Of a stretch of DNA of 55,969 nucleotides, positions 40,540-49,339 are shown one piece after another; the stretch's first letter is position 1; each line of letters begins with the position of its first letter. Made by a program: the position numbers and the translations under genes. This stretch comes from Mesorhizobium qingshengii (GTDB lineage: Bacteria; Pseudomonadota; Alphaproteobacteria; Rhizobiales; Rhizobiaceae). The notes beneath the pieces are model-generated. The model made no database searches. It saw nothing but the letters and a program-made list of their open reading frames with translations, and was not told the DNA's origin. Location of the stretch: NCBI RefSeq assembly GCF_027563465.1, contig NZ_JAPFQA010000025.1:1-55969 (forward strand). The letters are read 5' to 3'.

Positions 40540-41688
40540 CTATTTCGTCGTGTTCTCGACGACCTTTTTAAACCGATCGTCGTACTTCTGGTAATCTGCC
40601 AGGATCGTGGTCCACCCATCCATCGTGATGACCTGGAACATCTTGTGATAGTCCTCATTCGAGCGAGGATATCCTCCCCAGTGCGAGGGGACGGTAACGT
40701 CCGTACGCGCCATGAACATCATCGATTTGGCCAAGAACCGGTTCTGCGTCTCTTTCTCAAGCAAATAGTTGAGAAAGAGGTCGGCGAGTTCATCATGATG
40801 CGTTCCACGCACCTTGTAGTACCAGTCCGCCCAGGCCGACACGCCCTGACTCGGGATCCCCAGCACATATTCGTCCGGCTGCTCGATCACAAAGGTGAAG
40901 GCGTCCGAGGAATAGGCGAACGCGGCGTCTGCCTCTCCTTGGCTGAGGACGTTGGCCAGTTCGGCGCCGTCGCTGAACCAGCGAGCGACCTTGAGCTTGT
41001 CGAGTTCCTGCATCAGCGACTCAGCCGTGTCGTAGCGGTACATTTCCGCCAGGCCAGGCATGGCATTGCTGATCAGCGCCGGCACTGACAGCGTCCACCA
41101 CCAGGCACCGCGGTCGAGGGTGATTTTGCGGGAAAGACGATCGTCCCACAGCAGCTTCCAGTCGGTCGGCGCGATGTCAAGGCTCTTGCGGAGCATCAAC
41201 AGGCAGGTACCACCGGCGAACGGAACACCATGGGCTGCAGCGGCCGCGGGGCGCGTTTCATAGAACCAGGGATAGACTGCCTTCAGATTGGGGATCTTGG
41301 ACGCGTCCGTCTTTAGGTAGAGACCATTGGAAAGACCTGCTGAAGCGACATATTCGTCGGAGACGGTGAGATCAAACGGAGGATTGTCGGTCGGGGCGGA
41401 TTCAATCTGACTGACGATCTGGTCCCAGCCCCCGCGCGTCTCGGCAAGAGTGCCGTATTTCTCGTTGAAAGGTTCGATCACCGTCTCGCGAAACAGTATC
41501 TCGTAGTTGCCCGCCCAGGACACCGTGATCAACGGCTCGCCAGCGAAAGCGGCATGCGCGGAAGTCACCGGCGCGCGACCAACTACGGCCGGTGCCGCCA
41601 ATACGGCGGCACCGAGCGCCACGCCCTTGCCGCTTGTCTTGAGAAAATCGCGACGGGTGAATGAAGTGCTGCTTTCGAACTTGCCCAT
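40540..41688 (-). CDS. Polyamine-type ABC transporter periplasmic binding protein (PotD type)
   Basis: This 382-residue extracellular solute-binding protein has a twin-arginine signal (TRRDFLKTSGKGVALGAAVL, cleavage near TSAHA). The mature part includes PLITVSWAGNYEILFRETVI, FNEKYGTLAETRGGWDQIVS and a C-terminal LADYQKYDDRF. The ATG at 41688 follows GAGGGAGAG; the frame continues 35 codons upstream without similarity. It is the first gene of a five-gene operon with PotA, PotB, PotC and the reductase. The ligand is unknown; cationic amines are the usual cargo of this family. Confidence 0.9.
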   Translation of the reverse strand: MGKFESSTSFTRRDFLKTSGKGVALGAAVLAAPAVVGRAPVTSAHAAFAGEPLITVSWAGNYEILFRETVIEPFNEKYGTLAETRGGWDQIVSQIESAPTDNPPFDLTVSDEYVASAGLSNGLYLKTDASKIPNLKAVYPWFYETRPAAAAAHGVPFAGGTCLLMLRKSLDIAPTDWKLLWDDRLSRKITLDRGAWWWTLSVPALISNAMPGLAEMYRYDTAESLMQELDKLKVARWFSDGAELANVLSQGEADAAFAYSSDAFTFVIEQPDEYVLGIPSQGVSAWADWYYKVRGTHHDELADLFLNYLLEKETQNRFLAKSMMFMARTDVTVPSHWGGYPRSNEDYHKMFQVITMDGWTTILADYQKYDDRFKKVVENTTK

Positions 41689-41790
41689 TCTGGCAACTCT
41701 CCCTCGACCCTGGACCAACGCCACCGGCAGGTTTGGAGATCTCACCGGCGGAGAAACCGAACCATAGGCATCCAAAATCGGATACGCAAC

Positions 41791-41820
41791 CAATTAATTT
41801 GATCATCATCTAATTAATTG
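41791..41820. promoter_or_regulatory. AT-rich dyad in the divergent transporter/MFS promoter region
   Basis: CAATTAATT (41791-41799) and AATTAATTG (41812-41820) form a perfect 9-bp inverted repeat with a 12-bp centre. It lies about 100 bp upstream of the PotD-type gene in a 384-bp divergent region with no other gene. The left arm is part of CAACCA, a half of the TetR motif seen at 34751 and 35911, but the second half is not present. It is a candidate operator for an unknown regulator. Confidence 0.45.
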
Positions 41821-42072
41821 ATTTTCGGGCAAAGCCAGCGCATCATAGTGCAAAGTCCGAAAGTGCGCGATCTTTGACTTTTCCAAGCGGCTGGTAAAAC
41901 CTCGGCGGTCAGGCAAATGGGCTTTGTCGATGCGTCCCGCCGGGCGAGATCTGTCGCCAGCCTTCCGCGTCGCGGAAATCTACGAACGGCAGAGCCGATC
42001 GTTCATCGCGGCAAGATGGCGATAAACTCGCCCGCATGGACGCGGAACGCATGATGAGGGGATGCTCGTACG

Positions 42073-43311
42073 ATGCCCGCAACCACAAAGAACAAGGCGC
42101 CGCCGCAGGCGCTGTTCGTCATATCATTGGGATTCGTGGCGCTCGCGCTGGCCTATTCCTCTAGGGCAAGCGTCGGCCTGATGATGCCGATCTGGGAAAG
42201 AGACCTTGGCTGGTCGAGAAGCTTCGTTTCCGGCGGCGTCGCTCTCGCGCTCATCGTCATGGCGGTTCTCGCGCCAGTGGCGGGACGCCTCGTCGATCTG
42301 CAGGGATCGCGAAACGCGCTCACGTTAGGCTTGGCGATTCTGTCCCTTGGTAGTGGGCTGATGTCGGGGGCCGATAGCGGGACAGCATTTCTCTTGGCAT
42401 GTGGAGGGCTGTCTGCGATTGGCTTCGGACTCATCGCCACCCATGTCGTGTCGACTGCCGTCGAGCAGCAACTTGATCGCAATCAGGGCCTGGGAATAAG
42501 CATTGCAACCTCAGGCGCCACCGCCGGGCAATTTCTGATCGTGCCGCTGATCGCTGTCATGCTCACGTCGTTGAGCTGGCGTTGGTCCTATGCCGCGCTC
42601 GCTGTTGCGTGCGCGGGTCTGGCGGTGGCGATCCACTGGATACTGCCGTCGGGTACCCGCTCGGTTGACACGCCGGCGACAGCAGCCGCCCCGACATTAA
42701 GCCTCAGCGCAGACATCAAGCTGATCCTGAAAAACTCGACCTTTCATCTCCTGTTCTGGAGCTACTTCATCTGTGGCTACACGACGAGCGGGGTCATCGA
42801 GACCCACTTCCTGCCATACGCTGCGCTCTGCGGTTTCGCGCCGGTGCCGTCGGCAACGGCCTATGGACTTCTGTCTGCCGTGAATCTGGCTGGGATGATC
42901 TTGGTCGGATGGCTGACTGACAGGGTGAACCGTCCTTTGCTACTCGGCTCCATCTATGTTGTGCGCGGCTTGACGTTCATCCTGCTCGTCAATGTCGGGG
43001 CCGACTACGATACGCTGCTGCTCTTTGCGATTGGGTTCGGCTTGGTCGACTACGCAACAGTGCCGGTGACATCCAGCCTCGTCGCCAGTCATATCGGGCT
43101 GCGGGTCATGGGACTCGCGTTCGGCCTGATCTCGGCGGGCCACCAGATCGGCGGTGCAATTGGAGCCTATCTCGCAGGCTATCTGTTCGACATCTACGCG
43201 CAATATACGTGGGTGTGGTGGTCCTCCTTCTGGCTGGCTGTCCTAGCCGGTATCCTTGCCTTCGTCATCCGCGACCGGAGGCCGGCGCAGGCGGCTTTGA
43301 TCGGATCCTGA
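42073..43311 (+). CDS. Major facilitator superfamily transporter
   Basis: This 412-residue inner-membrane protein has 12 hydrophobic segments. Family marks include the cytoplasmic loop GRLVDLQGSRNAL between helices 2 and 3 and the corresponding second-half loop GWLTDRVNRPLLLGSIYVV. The sequence resembles the oxalate/formate antiporter-like and nitrate/monocarboxylate-like MFS members without being decisive. It is divergent from the polyamine-type importer operon and could export or import a product of that pathway. No regulator gene is beside it. Confidence 0.9.
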   Translation: MPATTKNKAPPQALFVISLGFVALALAYSSRASVGLMMPIWERDLGWSRSFVSGGVALALIVMAVLAPVAGRLVDLQGSRNALTLGLAILSLGSGLMSGADSGTAFLLACGGLSAIGFGLIATHVVSTAVEQQLDRNQGLGISIATSGATAGQFLIVPLIAVMLTSLSWRWSYAALAVACAGLAVAIHWILPSGTRSVDTPATAAAPTLSLSADIKLILKNSTFHLLFWSYFICGYTTSGVIETHFLPYAALCGFAPVPSATAYGLLSAVNLAGMILVGWLTDRVNRPLLLGSIYVVRGLTFILLVNVGADYDTLLLFAIGFGLVDYATVPVTSSLVASHIGLRVMGLAFGLISAGHQIGGAIGAYLAGYLFDIYAQYTWVWWSSFWLAVLAGILAFVIRDRRPAQAALIGS

Positions 43312-44037
43312 TGAAGCAACAGGGCGGGTTTCACTCTGGGTCAAGTTAGACTGACAAGCCTGCATGTTGGCGGGAGTATGCGTGGTGCAGTGTCGCCGAT
43401 CGGTGGACCATCGATCCCGCCGGAAAAGCTACTCAGGGCGATGCTGCTGCAAGCCTTCTATTCGATCCGCTCGGAGCGGCTCTTGATGGAGCGTCTGGAA
43501 TGCGACCTTCTGTTCCGCTGGTTTGTTGGTATCGGCATCGACGATGCGGCTTGGGATCATTCGGTGTTCTCGAAGAACCGCGACCGGCTTCTTGAGGGCA
43601 ACATGGCGGCGAGGTTACTGAGCGCAGTCCTGGCGTAGCCCAAGGTGAAGAAGGTTCTGTCCACGGATCACTTCTCGGTCGACGGCACGCTGCTCGAGGC
43701 CTTGGCGTCGATGAAGAGCGTCGAGCCGAAGGGCAGTCCAAGCGGTGGTCATGGCGAACCGCCGGCAGACGATGGCGGGCGCAACACGGAGGCAGACTTC
43801 CACGGCCAGAAGCGCTCGAACGAGGCGCATGCCTCGATCACCGATCCCGAAACCAGGCTCTACCGCAAGGGGCGGGGCAAGGAGGCCAAGCTGTGCTTCA
43901 TGGGACATGGGCTGATGGAGAACCGCCATGGCCTGCTGGTTGATGCTTGCCTGACACTGGCAGACGGGTGGCAGCGCTGCATATGATCGAGCCCCGGGCC
44001 GACCGTCCGCAGACGATCCCGCTCGGCGTCGACATCC
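43312..44037 (+). pseudogene. IS5-type transposase, inactivated
   Basis: A plus-strand frame reads as the N-terminal two thirds of an IS5-family transposase: PEKLLRAMLLQAFYSIRSE, FRWFVGIGIDDAAWDHSVFS and KNRDRLLEG, then LSTDHFSVDGTLLEALASMK, ASITDPETRLYRKGRGKEAK and HGLLVDACLTLADG. A TAG at 43636-43638 interrupts it in frame, where a CAG glutamine codon would be expected. After ADG the frame shifts and MIEPRADRPQTIPLGVDIP continues in another frame to about 44037. The N terminus before 43378 is also missing. No terminal repeats are seen. The element is dead. Confidence 0.82.
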
Positions 44038-44222
44038 CTCCAGCAGCACGCTGAGCCCTGAGCAGCTCAGCGCGGTGGCATGGACGAAGACATCCTTCTC
44101 AACGTTGTCTCCGCAGCTTCCGGTGCTTCCAGTATTCGGATATGCAGACAGGCATCCGTGCCGTCCGATAGTTTGACGAAGCCGAAACCCTTGCTGGCAT
44201 TGAGCCACAATACCTACGCGTC
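44036..44222 (-). pseudogene. Cold-shock-domain protein fragment
   Basis: On the minus strand 44213-44136 reads VLWLNASKGFGFVKLSDGTD followed by ACLHIR, a cold-shock-domain start. A second piece in another frame (44107-44040) reads DNVEKDVFVHATALSCSGLS, the later part of such a domain. Rhizobia have proteins with two cold-shock domains; a deletion that joins the first to the second would give this picture. The fragment ends at 44037, exactly where the dead transposase begins on the other strand. Confidence 0.6.
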
Positions 44223-44384
44223 AACAGGGTCTGCTCGGGCGCACTGCTCAACCCCAAGCGTCGAGATCTCAGGCGAAGCCTCGAGCGGTGTCGCTTGGGC
44301 GGAACGTTTCCGCGATCAGAGGAATGGGCTCGAGTGCCCGCGGAAAGTCTTCCCGCAGGCGCAGATTCAATTATCTCCAGCCCG

Positions 44385-45824
44385 TCAGGCTACCAGTACG
44401 TTGCGGAACTGCCAGGGATCCGAAGCGTCGATGTTTTCCGGGAAGAGTCCGGGCCGGCCGTCAAGCGGCGTCCAGTCGGTGTAGGTCCCAGAGACCTTCC
44501 CCAGATAGGGAGTCTGGATCTCCAGGCAGCGGCGGAAGTCGAGTTCCTCGACCTCGACGATGCCCGCCCGCGGGTTTTCGAGCGCCCACACCATTCCGGC
44601 GAGGATCGCCGAGGTCACCTGGAGGCCCGTTGCGTTGTGATAGGGAACGAGCGCGCGGGCCTCTTCAATAGAAAGCGTCGAGCCATACCAGTAGGCATTT
44701 TTGCCATGGCCGTAGAGCAGTACGCCGAGTTCGTCGACACCGTCGGCGATCTCGCCCTCGCCGAGGATATGGAAGATCCGTTGCGGGGCGCCAGCCTTGC
44801 CGAACAACTCATGCAGAGACAGCACCGCGTCGTCACACGGATGGTAGGCGTAGTGGCATGTCGGGCGATAGGCGGCCGTTCCGTCTTCGTCGCGCACAGT
44901 GAAATAGTCCGACAGGGTGATCGCTTCGTTGTGAGTGACAAGGAAAGCCTGCTGGGCGCCGGCGGTCGGGGTCCAGGAGCGAACTCGGGTGTCGGCCCCC
45001 GGCTGGAGCAGATAGATCGCGGACTGCGAGCCATTCCCATGCCTGCGGCCGTTCTCTGGCATCCAGGTCTCGTGCGTTCCCCAGCCGAGCTCGGCCGGCT
45101 GCAGGCCCTCGGCGACGAATCCTTCGACGGACCAGGTGTTGACGAAAGTGCCGATCGGCTTCGTCGACAGCGAACGCTGGGTGTCGCGCTCGGCGATGTG
45201 GATACCCTTAACGCCGACACGCTGCATCAGCGCGGCCCATTCCTCTCGCGTCCTGGGCTCCGGGCCTTCGACGCCCGTGTCCTTGGCAAGGTTCAGCAGG
45301 GCCTGCTTGACCAGCCATGAGACCAGGCCTGGATTGGCGCCACAGCAGTTCACGGCTGTCGGGCCGCCGGGATTGTCCGCCCGCGCCTCGAGGATGATCT
45401 CGCGCAATGCATAGTTGGTGCGGGCTTCCGGCCCGGCGCTTTCGTCGAGGTAGAAACCTGCCCAGGGCTCAGCAACCGTGTCGACGTACAGCGCGCCAAC
45501 CTCGCGGCAGAGCTCCATCACGGCGCGGGATGAGACGTCGACCGACACGTTGACGCAGAAACCCTGTCCGCCACCATCGGTAAGCAGCGGTGTCAGGAGG
45601 TCACGGTAGCCGTCGCGGGTTACAGCTGCATGGACGAAGCGAATGCCATTGGCGTCGAGCAGCGCACGGTCCGCATCATTCGGATCGATGACGACGAAGC
45701 GCGAGCGGTCGAACTCGAAATGGCGCTGCAGCAGGTGCAGCATGCCTCTGCCGATCGAGCCGAAACCGATCATGACGAGGGGCCCGGTAATCTGGCCGTG
45801 CAACGGCCATTCGTTCTTGTTCAT
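44385..45824 (-). CDS. hss: Homospermidine synthase
   Basis: This 479-residue enzyme makes homospermidine from putrescine in an NAD-dependent reaction. The N-terminal Rossmann motif is VMIGFGSIGRGMLHLLQRHF. Further family features are NCCGANPGLVSWLVKQALLN, GWGTHETWMPENGRRHGNGS, HYAYHPCDDAVLSLHELFG and the C-terminal TPYLGKVSGTYTDWTPLD. The length is normal for the bacterial enzyme. I use the ATG at 45824; the frame is open to a TTG at 45836. Homospermidine is the characteristic polyamine of rhizobia. The gene stands alone between insertion-sequence debris and a gene-poor kilobase, a few kb from a polyamine-type importer. Confidence 0.95.
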   Translation of the reverse strand: MNKNEWPLHGQITGPLVMIGFGSIGRGMLHLLQRHFEFDRSRFVVIDPNDADRALLDANGIRFVHAAVTRDGYRDLLTPLLTDGGGQGFCVNVSVDVSSRAVMELCREVGALYVDTVAEPWAGFYLDESAGPEARTNYALREIILEARADNPGGPTAVNCCGANPGLVSWLVKQALLNLAKDTGVEGPEPRTREEWAALMQRVGVKGIHIAERDTQRSLSTKPIGTFVNTWSVEGFVAEGLQPAELGWGTHETWMPENGRRHGNGSQSAIYLLQPGADTRVRSWTPTAGAQQAFLVTHNEAITLSDYFTVRDEDGTAAYRPTCHYAYHPCDDAVLSLHELFGKAGAPQRIFHILGEGEIADGVDELGVLLYGHGKNAYWYGSTLSIEEARALVPYHNATGLQVTSAILAGMVWALENPRAGIVEVEELDFRRCLEIQTPYLGKVSGTYTDWTPLDGRPGLFPENIDASDPWQFRNVLVA

Positions 45825-46880
45825 GAGACTGTCCAATCTTCTTCAATTCTGCGCCTGTTCCGGCGCGCCACCCTGGCTCGGAGAGCGCAGGGAATTTTCC
45901 CGAAGGCGTGAGCTCGATCAGCCGCTTGCGCGGCTCTTGGTGGCGGGGGGCGTTTCTGACCCACGCCGTGCGACGAACCGCCTTACGCACAGGGCTTGTC
46001 ACGCCTATTCATCTTGTTTGGAAAGGAGATCGCCAATGCGGCGTGGATCGGCCGCAAACCAGCTTGTGCCCCGCAGCCGGGCGCGCTGCGTCCGACCAGG
46101 GGCTAATGGCCCGCGATGGGGCACACCCTGTAGAGAATTCCGTCGAGGTGGAAGATGCGGCACATGGCCTAGAGGTGGGAGATATCAGCTTGCTTGTCAA
46201 CCCAGCTATGTCGGCGACGATGAAAGCCCGATCGTTTCGTCCCCGCTTGAACGGGTGTTCCCCATCGCGGGCACCTAACACGGGCGCGTCGCGCTCCGAC
46301 CGCCGGGCATAGGCCCTTACGCGATGCGATCTTCAGCACTGTAGGAACGACGGCAACAAATCCAGATAGACAATCTTCAGCGCCTGGCGCCATTTCCACG
46401 TCCGCGGTTCGATCATTCCAGAAAACGGCCACCGCCAGGGCGGGCGCAAGCCCGCCATCACGATGACCCGCTTCGACCATAAAAGCCTGTCACGGCTTGC
46501 TTAATCGCCGGCTGCAAGGTGATCTGAACCGTCCGGGCAGCTTCTTGTCGAATCGACCGCGCTCGCGTGATGGAGGACACGCACATCGCGGCCGACGTCG
46601 TTCTTATGATCGACGCGCCATAGGCGGCGCCAGTATCCGCGGCACGTTTGCGGTGAGCTTAAGAGAGCGGGCCTGGAATTTGGGCCAATGCATCGTGCCG
46701 ATGACTATTCGTTCTCCAGTACCAAGGATCCCGCCTGCGACATTTCTACTGTGCGGAGCCAACGACATTTCTACATCGCCCCCACAATTGGCAGCGATGT
46801 GGCAATGCGACAGTCCGTGGGGTTGCCCAAGGGGAGTTGATCCCGGGGTCGTGGGTCCATTTGATTCCAGCTGTAACGTT
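45825..46880. other. Gene-poor kilobase with insertion-sequence traces
   Basis: I find no convincing gene in this stretch. Open frames at 45908-46312 (plus) and 46009-46281 and 46169-46480 (minus) overlap each other and have no recognisable family. The only structured signal is a pair of short repeats at 46738-46774, typical of an IS21-type end. Confidence 0.4.
46738..46774. repeat. IS21-like terminal repeat remnant
   Basis: CGACATTTCTAC occurs at 46738-46749 and again at 46763-46774 with a 25-bp period. The same GACATT core and similar period occur at 11514-11555. Spaced repeats of this kind are typical of IS21-family ends; no istA or istB gene remains. Confidence 0.4.
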
Positions 46881-47279
46881 TTACTCCGACCGGATTGAAC
46901 TTGTGCCACTGGGCGCGAAGAAGCACGTCCATCTGAATCTGTGATAGGCCTCGAACTTCGTATGGGGAATGATCGTTCGATAAAACGTCATTAGACGCTC
47001 GCAGATATGGTATCGATCATCGGGCGAGGTCTGGACACGCTCTCTGGGGATAAACCACTCTGCTTCTGGTGGCTCATTCAGGTAGAGAGGGTGCAGCCTG
47101 ACAAAATAGCCGTCTTTGGTCATCCTGACGTCGTTAGGATCGATCGGGTGACAATCCTTGTTTCCGCAGCAATCATGTTGAAGAACGGGATCGGTCTTGC
47201 CCGTATACCAATCGTGGGCGTCTACATCGCCGGGCAGCACGACCCATGCCAATGCAATGTGTCCTAGCAACTGTCTCAT
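46881..47279 (-). CDS. Conserved hypothetical secreted protein
   Basis: This 132-residue protein has a short hydrophobic N terminus (RQLLGHIALAWVVLPGDVDA) that looks like a signal peptide, followed by HDWYTGKTDPVLQHDCCGNK, DCHPIDPNDV, and AEWFIPRERVQTSPDDRYHIC and CFFAP. This pattern (HDWYTG, CCG-DC, a tryptophan-rich C-terminal half with paired cysteines) matches a family of small rhizobial proteins of unknown function. The cysteines CC, C, C and C suggest disulfides or a metal site in the periplasm. The C-terminal tail after FFAPSG is unlike the family and may be altered. Confidence 0.65.
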   Translation of the reverse strand: MRQLLGHIALAWVVLPGDVDAHDWYTGKTDPVLQHDCCGNKDCHPIDPNDVRMTKDGYFVRLHPLYLNEPPEAEWFIPRERVQTSPDDRYHICERLMTFYRTIIPHTKFEAYHRFRWTCFFAPSGTSSIRSE

Positions 47280-47583
47280 GAAGCTAGCCCCCCGCTATTT
47301 TGCTTATAACATATTAGTGAATGCTAATCATAGCGGTATTCACGCAGAGGTCCGACTGGTTGCTGTTACCCCGCAATTCGCTTTTTGTAAGGGCCATGTA
47401 CAACCGGCTGTTGGTTTGCTTCACCTCGATCAGCGCAACAGAGCTTGTCAGTAACGCCAGCGGCCGTCGCCGGATCATGCGCAATGGCCGGCTCCGAAGG
47501 CATCGCGGACGCGCAGGATTGACGGTCGGTGGCTGGGCACCATAGCTGGGCGGGCGTACAGCGCTTCCATTTTGCTGATGGGC
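47280..47583. other. Promoter region and unassigned sequence
   Basis: The first 60 bp are AT-rich (TTGCTTATAACATATTAG) and probably hold the promoter of the minus-strand hypothetical gene. The remainder up to 47583 shows only overlapping short frames and has no name I can give. Confidence 0.35.
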
Positions 47584-48036
47584 TTAACGGACTGCTCTCA
47601 CATGCCTTATTGGCTTGCCGGGCAAAATTGCTTGCGCGGCACGGGCGATACTCTGGGCGTCTATTCCATGGTGACGACAAAGATCAGCGATGGTGCCAGC
47701 TTGGCCGAAATGCTCCACACCCAACGGACGCGTCCGATGTCCTTTGACAGAGCCGAGCCACGCCAGCGTGGCGGGGTGGCCGTCGATGACGGTGATGAGC
47801 CCGCAAGTCGACGGAAGATCCTCCAGCAACAGCTCGACATGGCCGCGCGCATGAATCAAACCGTGCTCTTTGGCTCGTTGGGCAGCCGTCCAACCGGCAA
47901 TCAGCCGATCCGCCAAGGTTACAGCCAGAAGCCCCACGTCACGCCGGTCCTCGCCGATTAACCCTGTCGCCTCGATAGCTTCCTGGGCCACCGCACCGCT
48001 GTAGGCGATCACCACTTGCGCATTGGGTCCCGGTTT
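47584..48036 (-). pseudogene. Pyruvate dehydrogenase E1 (AceE/MdeB type), C-terminal remnant
   Basis: The minus-strand frame reads the last 150 residues of a homodimeric AceE-type E1 component: PNAQVVIAYSGAVAQEAIEA, TGLIGEDRRDVGLLAVTLAD, RLIAGWTAAQRAKEHGLIHA, LITVIDGHPATLAWLGSVKG and LGVEHFGQAGTIADLCRHHG. This is the transketolase C-terminal domain. About four fifths of the gene, including the thiamine-diphosphate site, is missing. Coding similarity extends to 48036, where it abuts the start of the Lrp-type remnant on the other strand. Confidence 0.85.
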
Positions 48037-48038
48037 GC

Positions 48039-48293
48039 GTCAAGCAGGAAAGGCGGAGAGAAGAGGAACTGGACCGGTTTTCAAATGCCGTGCTGCGCTG
48101 GCCGGAAGTCGTGGAGTGTTACCTGATGACCGGCAAGATGGATTTCTTGCTGCGTGTCGTCGTCAATGACCTCGAAGCGTACGAAATGTTCTTAAAGCAC
48201 AAGTTGACCAGGCTGGACGGCGTCGCCTCTATTGAGACAAGCTTTGCCTTGGGCCAGGTCAAGCACGCACATGGTCTGCCACTCGCTCCTTAG
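48039..48293 (+). pseudogene. Lrp/AsnC-family regulator, C-terminal remnant
   Basis: From 48039 the plus strand reads VKQERRREEELDRFSNAVLR, WPEVVECYLMTGKMDFLLRV and VVNDLEAYEMFLKH to a normal end (SFALGQVKHAHGLPLAP). This is the ligand-binding RAM domain of an Lrp/AsnC regulator. The helix-turn-helix half and the start codon are missing. The remnant is joined head to head with the AceE remnant, which shows that one deletion removed the 5' halves of both divergent genes. Confidence 0.82.
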
Positions 48294-48491
48294 ACTAGGC
48301 ACTGATGACCTTGGCTAGGAACAAGGTGGGAAGGCGTCGGCATGTTTGCATTTCTGAGGCAGGGGGGCTGCCTGGCCGCCAAGTCGCAGCCGAAAGCCGT
48401 AGCGTTCCCTGGGGATCCGTGGAGGCAGGCCGACGTCACAGCGCCACGGGCGGGATGTACGCCTGCTCCTGGCGGCAGAGCAGCTATTCGG

Positions 48492-49253
48492 TTATTCGGT
48501 GCCGGCGAGCCACCGCACCATGTTCGCCATCAGCTTGCCGTAGAGCGGCCAAAGGAGAAAATCCTGGGAGAGCCAATGCGGACCGATGTCGGTCGCCCAG
48601 GCGGCCGTGCGACCGCGGCCATGGCTGCGAATAGCAAGGAGCGGCCAGTCGGTGCCGCGATGGTGGCAGGTCGCCAGCAGCCGGGACGAGCCGTCGCGCC
48701 TGAAATCCAGCTTGTTCATGCCGAGGATCGGCGGCAAAGGCCCCTCCACCCCGGCAAAGATCGGGTGGGAAGACTGCAGGATGGACGCCTGCAGGCCTTG
48801 GGGCACCTCCATGCCGTCGCAAAACGGCAAACAACGCACGGGCAGCACGTCTTCGACCGGGGTGTCGTGAAACCGCGCCGTCCCGAACATACCCTGAAAG
48901 CCCATATAGCCGCCGGCCAGCATCAGCCCGCCGCCGTTTTCGACATAGGCTTTCAGCACCTCGAGGCGGTTGACGCCGACACGCCCGGCGCGGGCATCAG
49001 GCGTGACCAACAATGTCAGAGCGCCTACATCGGAGATCACCACCGCCTGGTACCGGGCGAGCACATCGAGGTCATAGGGAAACTCCGCGGCACAGCGCTC
49101 GCCGCCGATCTGCGTGACAGCAATCTCCTCCATGGCCAGTGCGGCGTTGAACGCCGTCGCGCCATTTGTCGAGGTCGCACTTGTCAACACATCGCCGCCG
49201 ACAGCGACCGAGGTCGTAGCCGCGAAGGTTTCACCTGCAAGCAACACGTTCAT
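48492..49253 (-). CDS. Glutamine-amidotransferase-like (class I GATase-like fold) protein
   Basis: This 253-residue protein has the fold of a class I glutamine-amidotransferase-like or ThuA-like domain: MNVLLAGETFAATTS at the start, YQAVVISDVGALTLL, LKAYVENGGGLMLAGGYMGF, and GRGRTAAWATDIGPHW near the end. The usual nucleophilic cysteine in the GGGxxxC elbow is replaced (GGGLMLAGGYMGF), so it is probably not a true amidotransferase. The ATG at 49253 is chosen for its family match; the frame opens at 49301. It is the last gene of the sugar-transport operon direction (87 bp after the binding-protein gene), so it may act on the imported sugar or its derivative. Confidence 0.82.
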   Translation of the reverse strand: MNVLLAGETFAATTSVAVGGDVLTSATSTNGATAFNAALAMEEIAVTQIGGERCAAEFPYDLDVLARYQAVVISDVGALTLLVTPDARAGRVGVNRLEVLKAYVENGGGLMLAGGYMGFQGMFGTARFHDTPVEDVLPVRCLPFCDGMEVPQGLQASILQSSHPIFAGVEGPLPPILGMNKLDFRRDGSSRLLATCHHRGTDWPLLAIRSHGRGRTAAWATDIGPHWLSQDFLLWPLYGKLMANMVRWLAGTE

Positions 49254-49339
49254 CGTCGCACCTGCACCAATCGGTCGATCAAAGAGACGCAGGGACGCCA
49301 ATCAAGTTGACGCCCCCACGGCGGATTCAGTCGGCAGGA

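Noticed and set aside
45908..46480. Overlapping frames on both strands in the gene-poor kilobase after homospermidine synthase
   Set aside because: No frame has recognisable motifs, start context or composition that separates it from the others.
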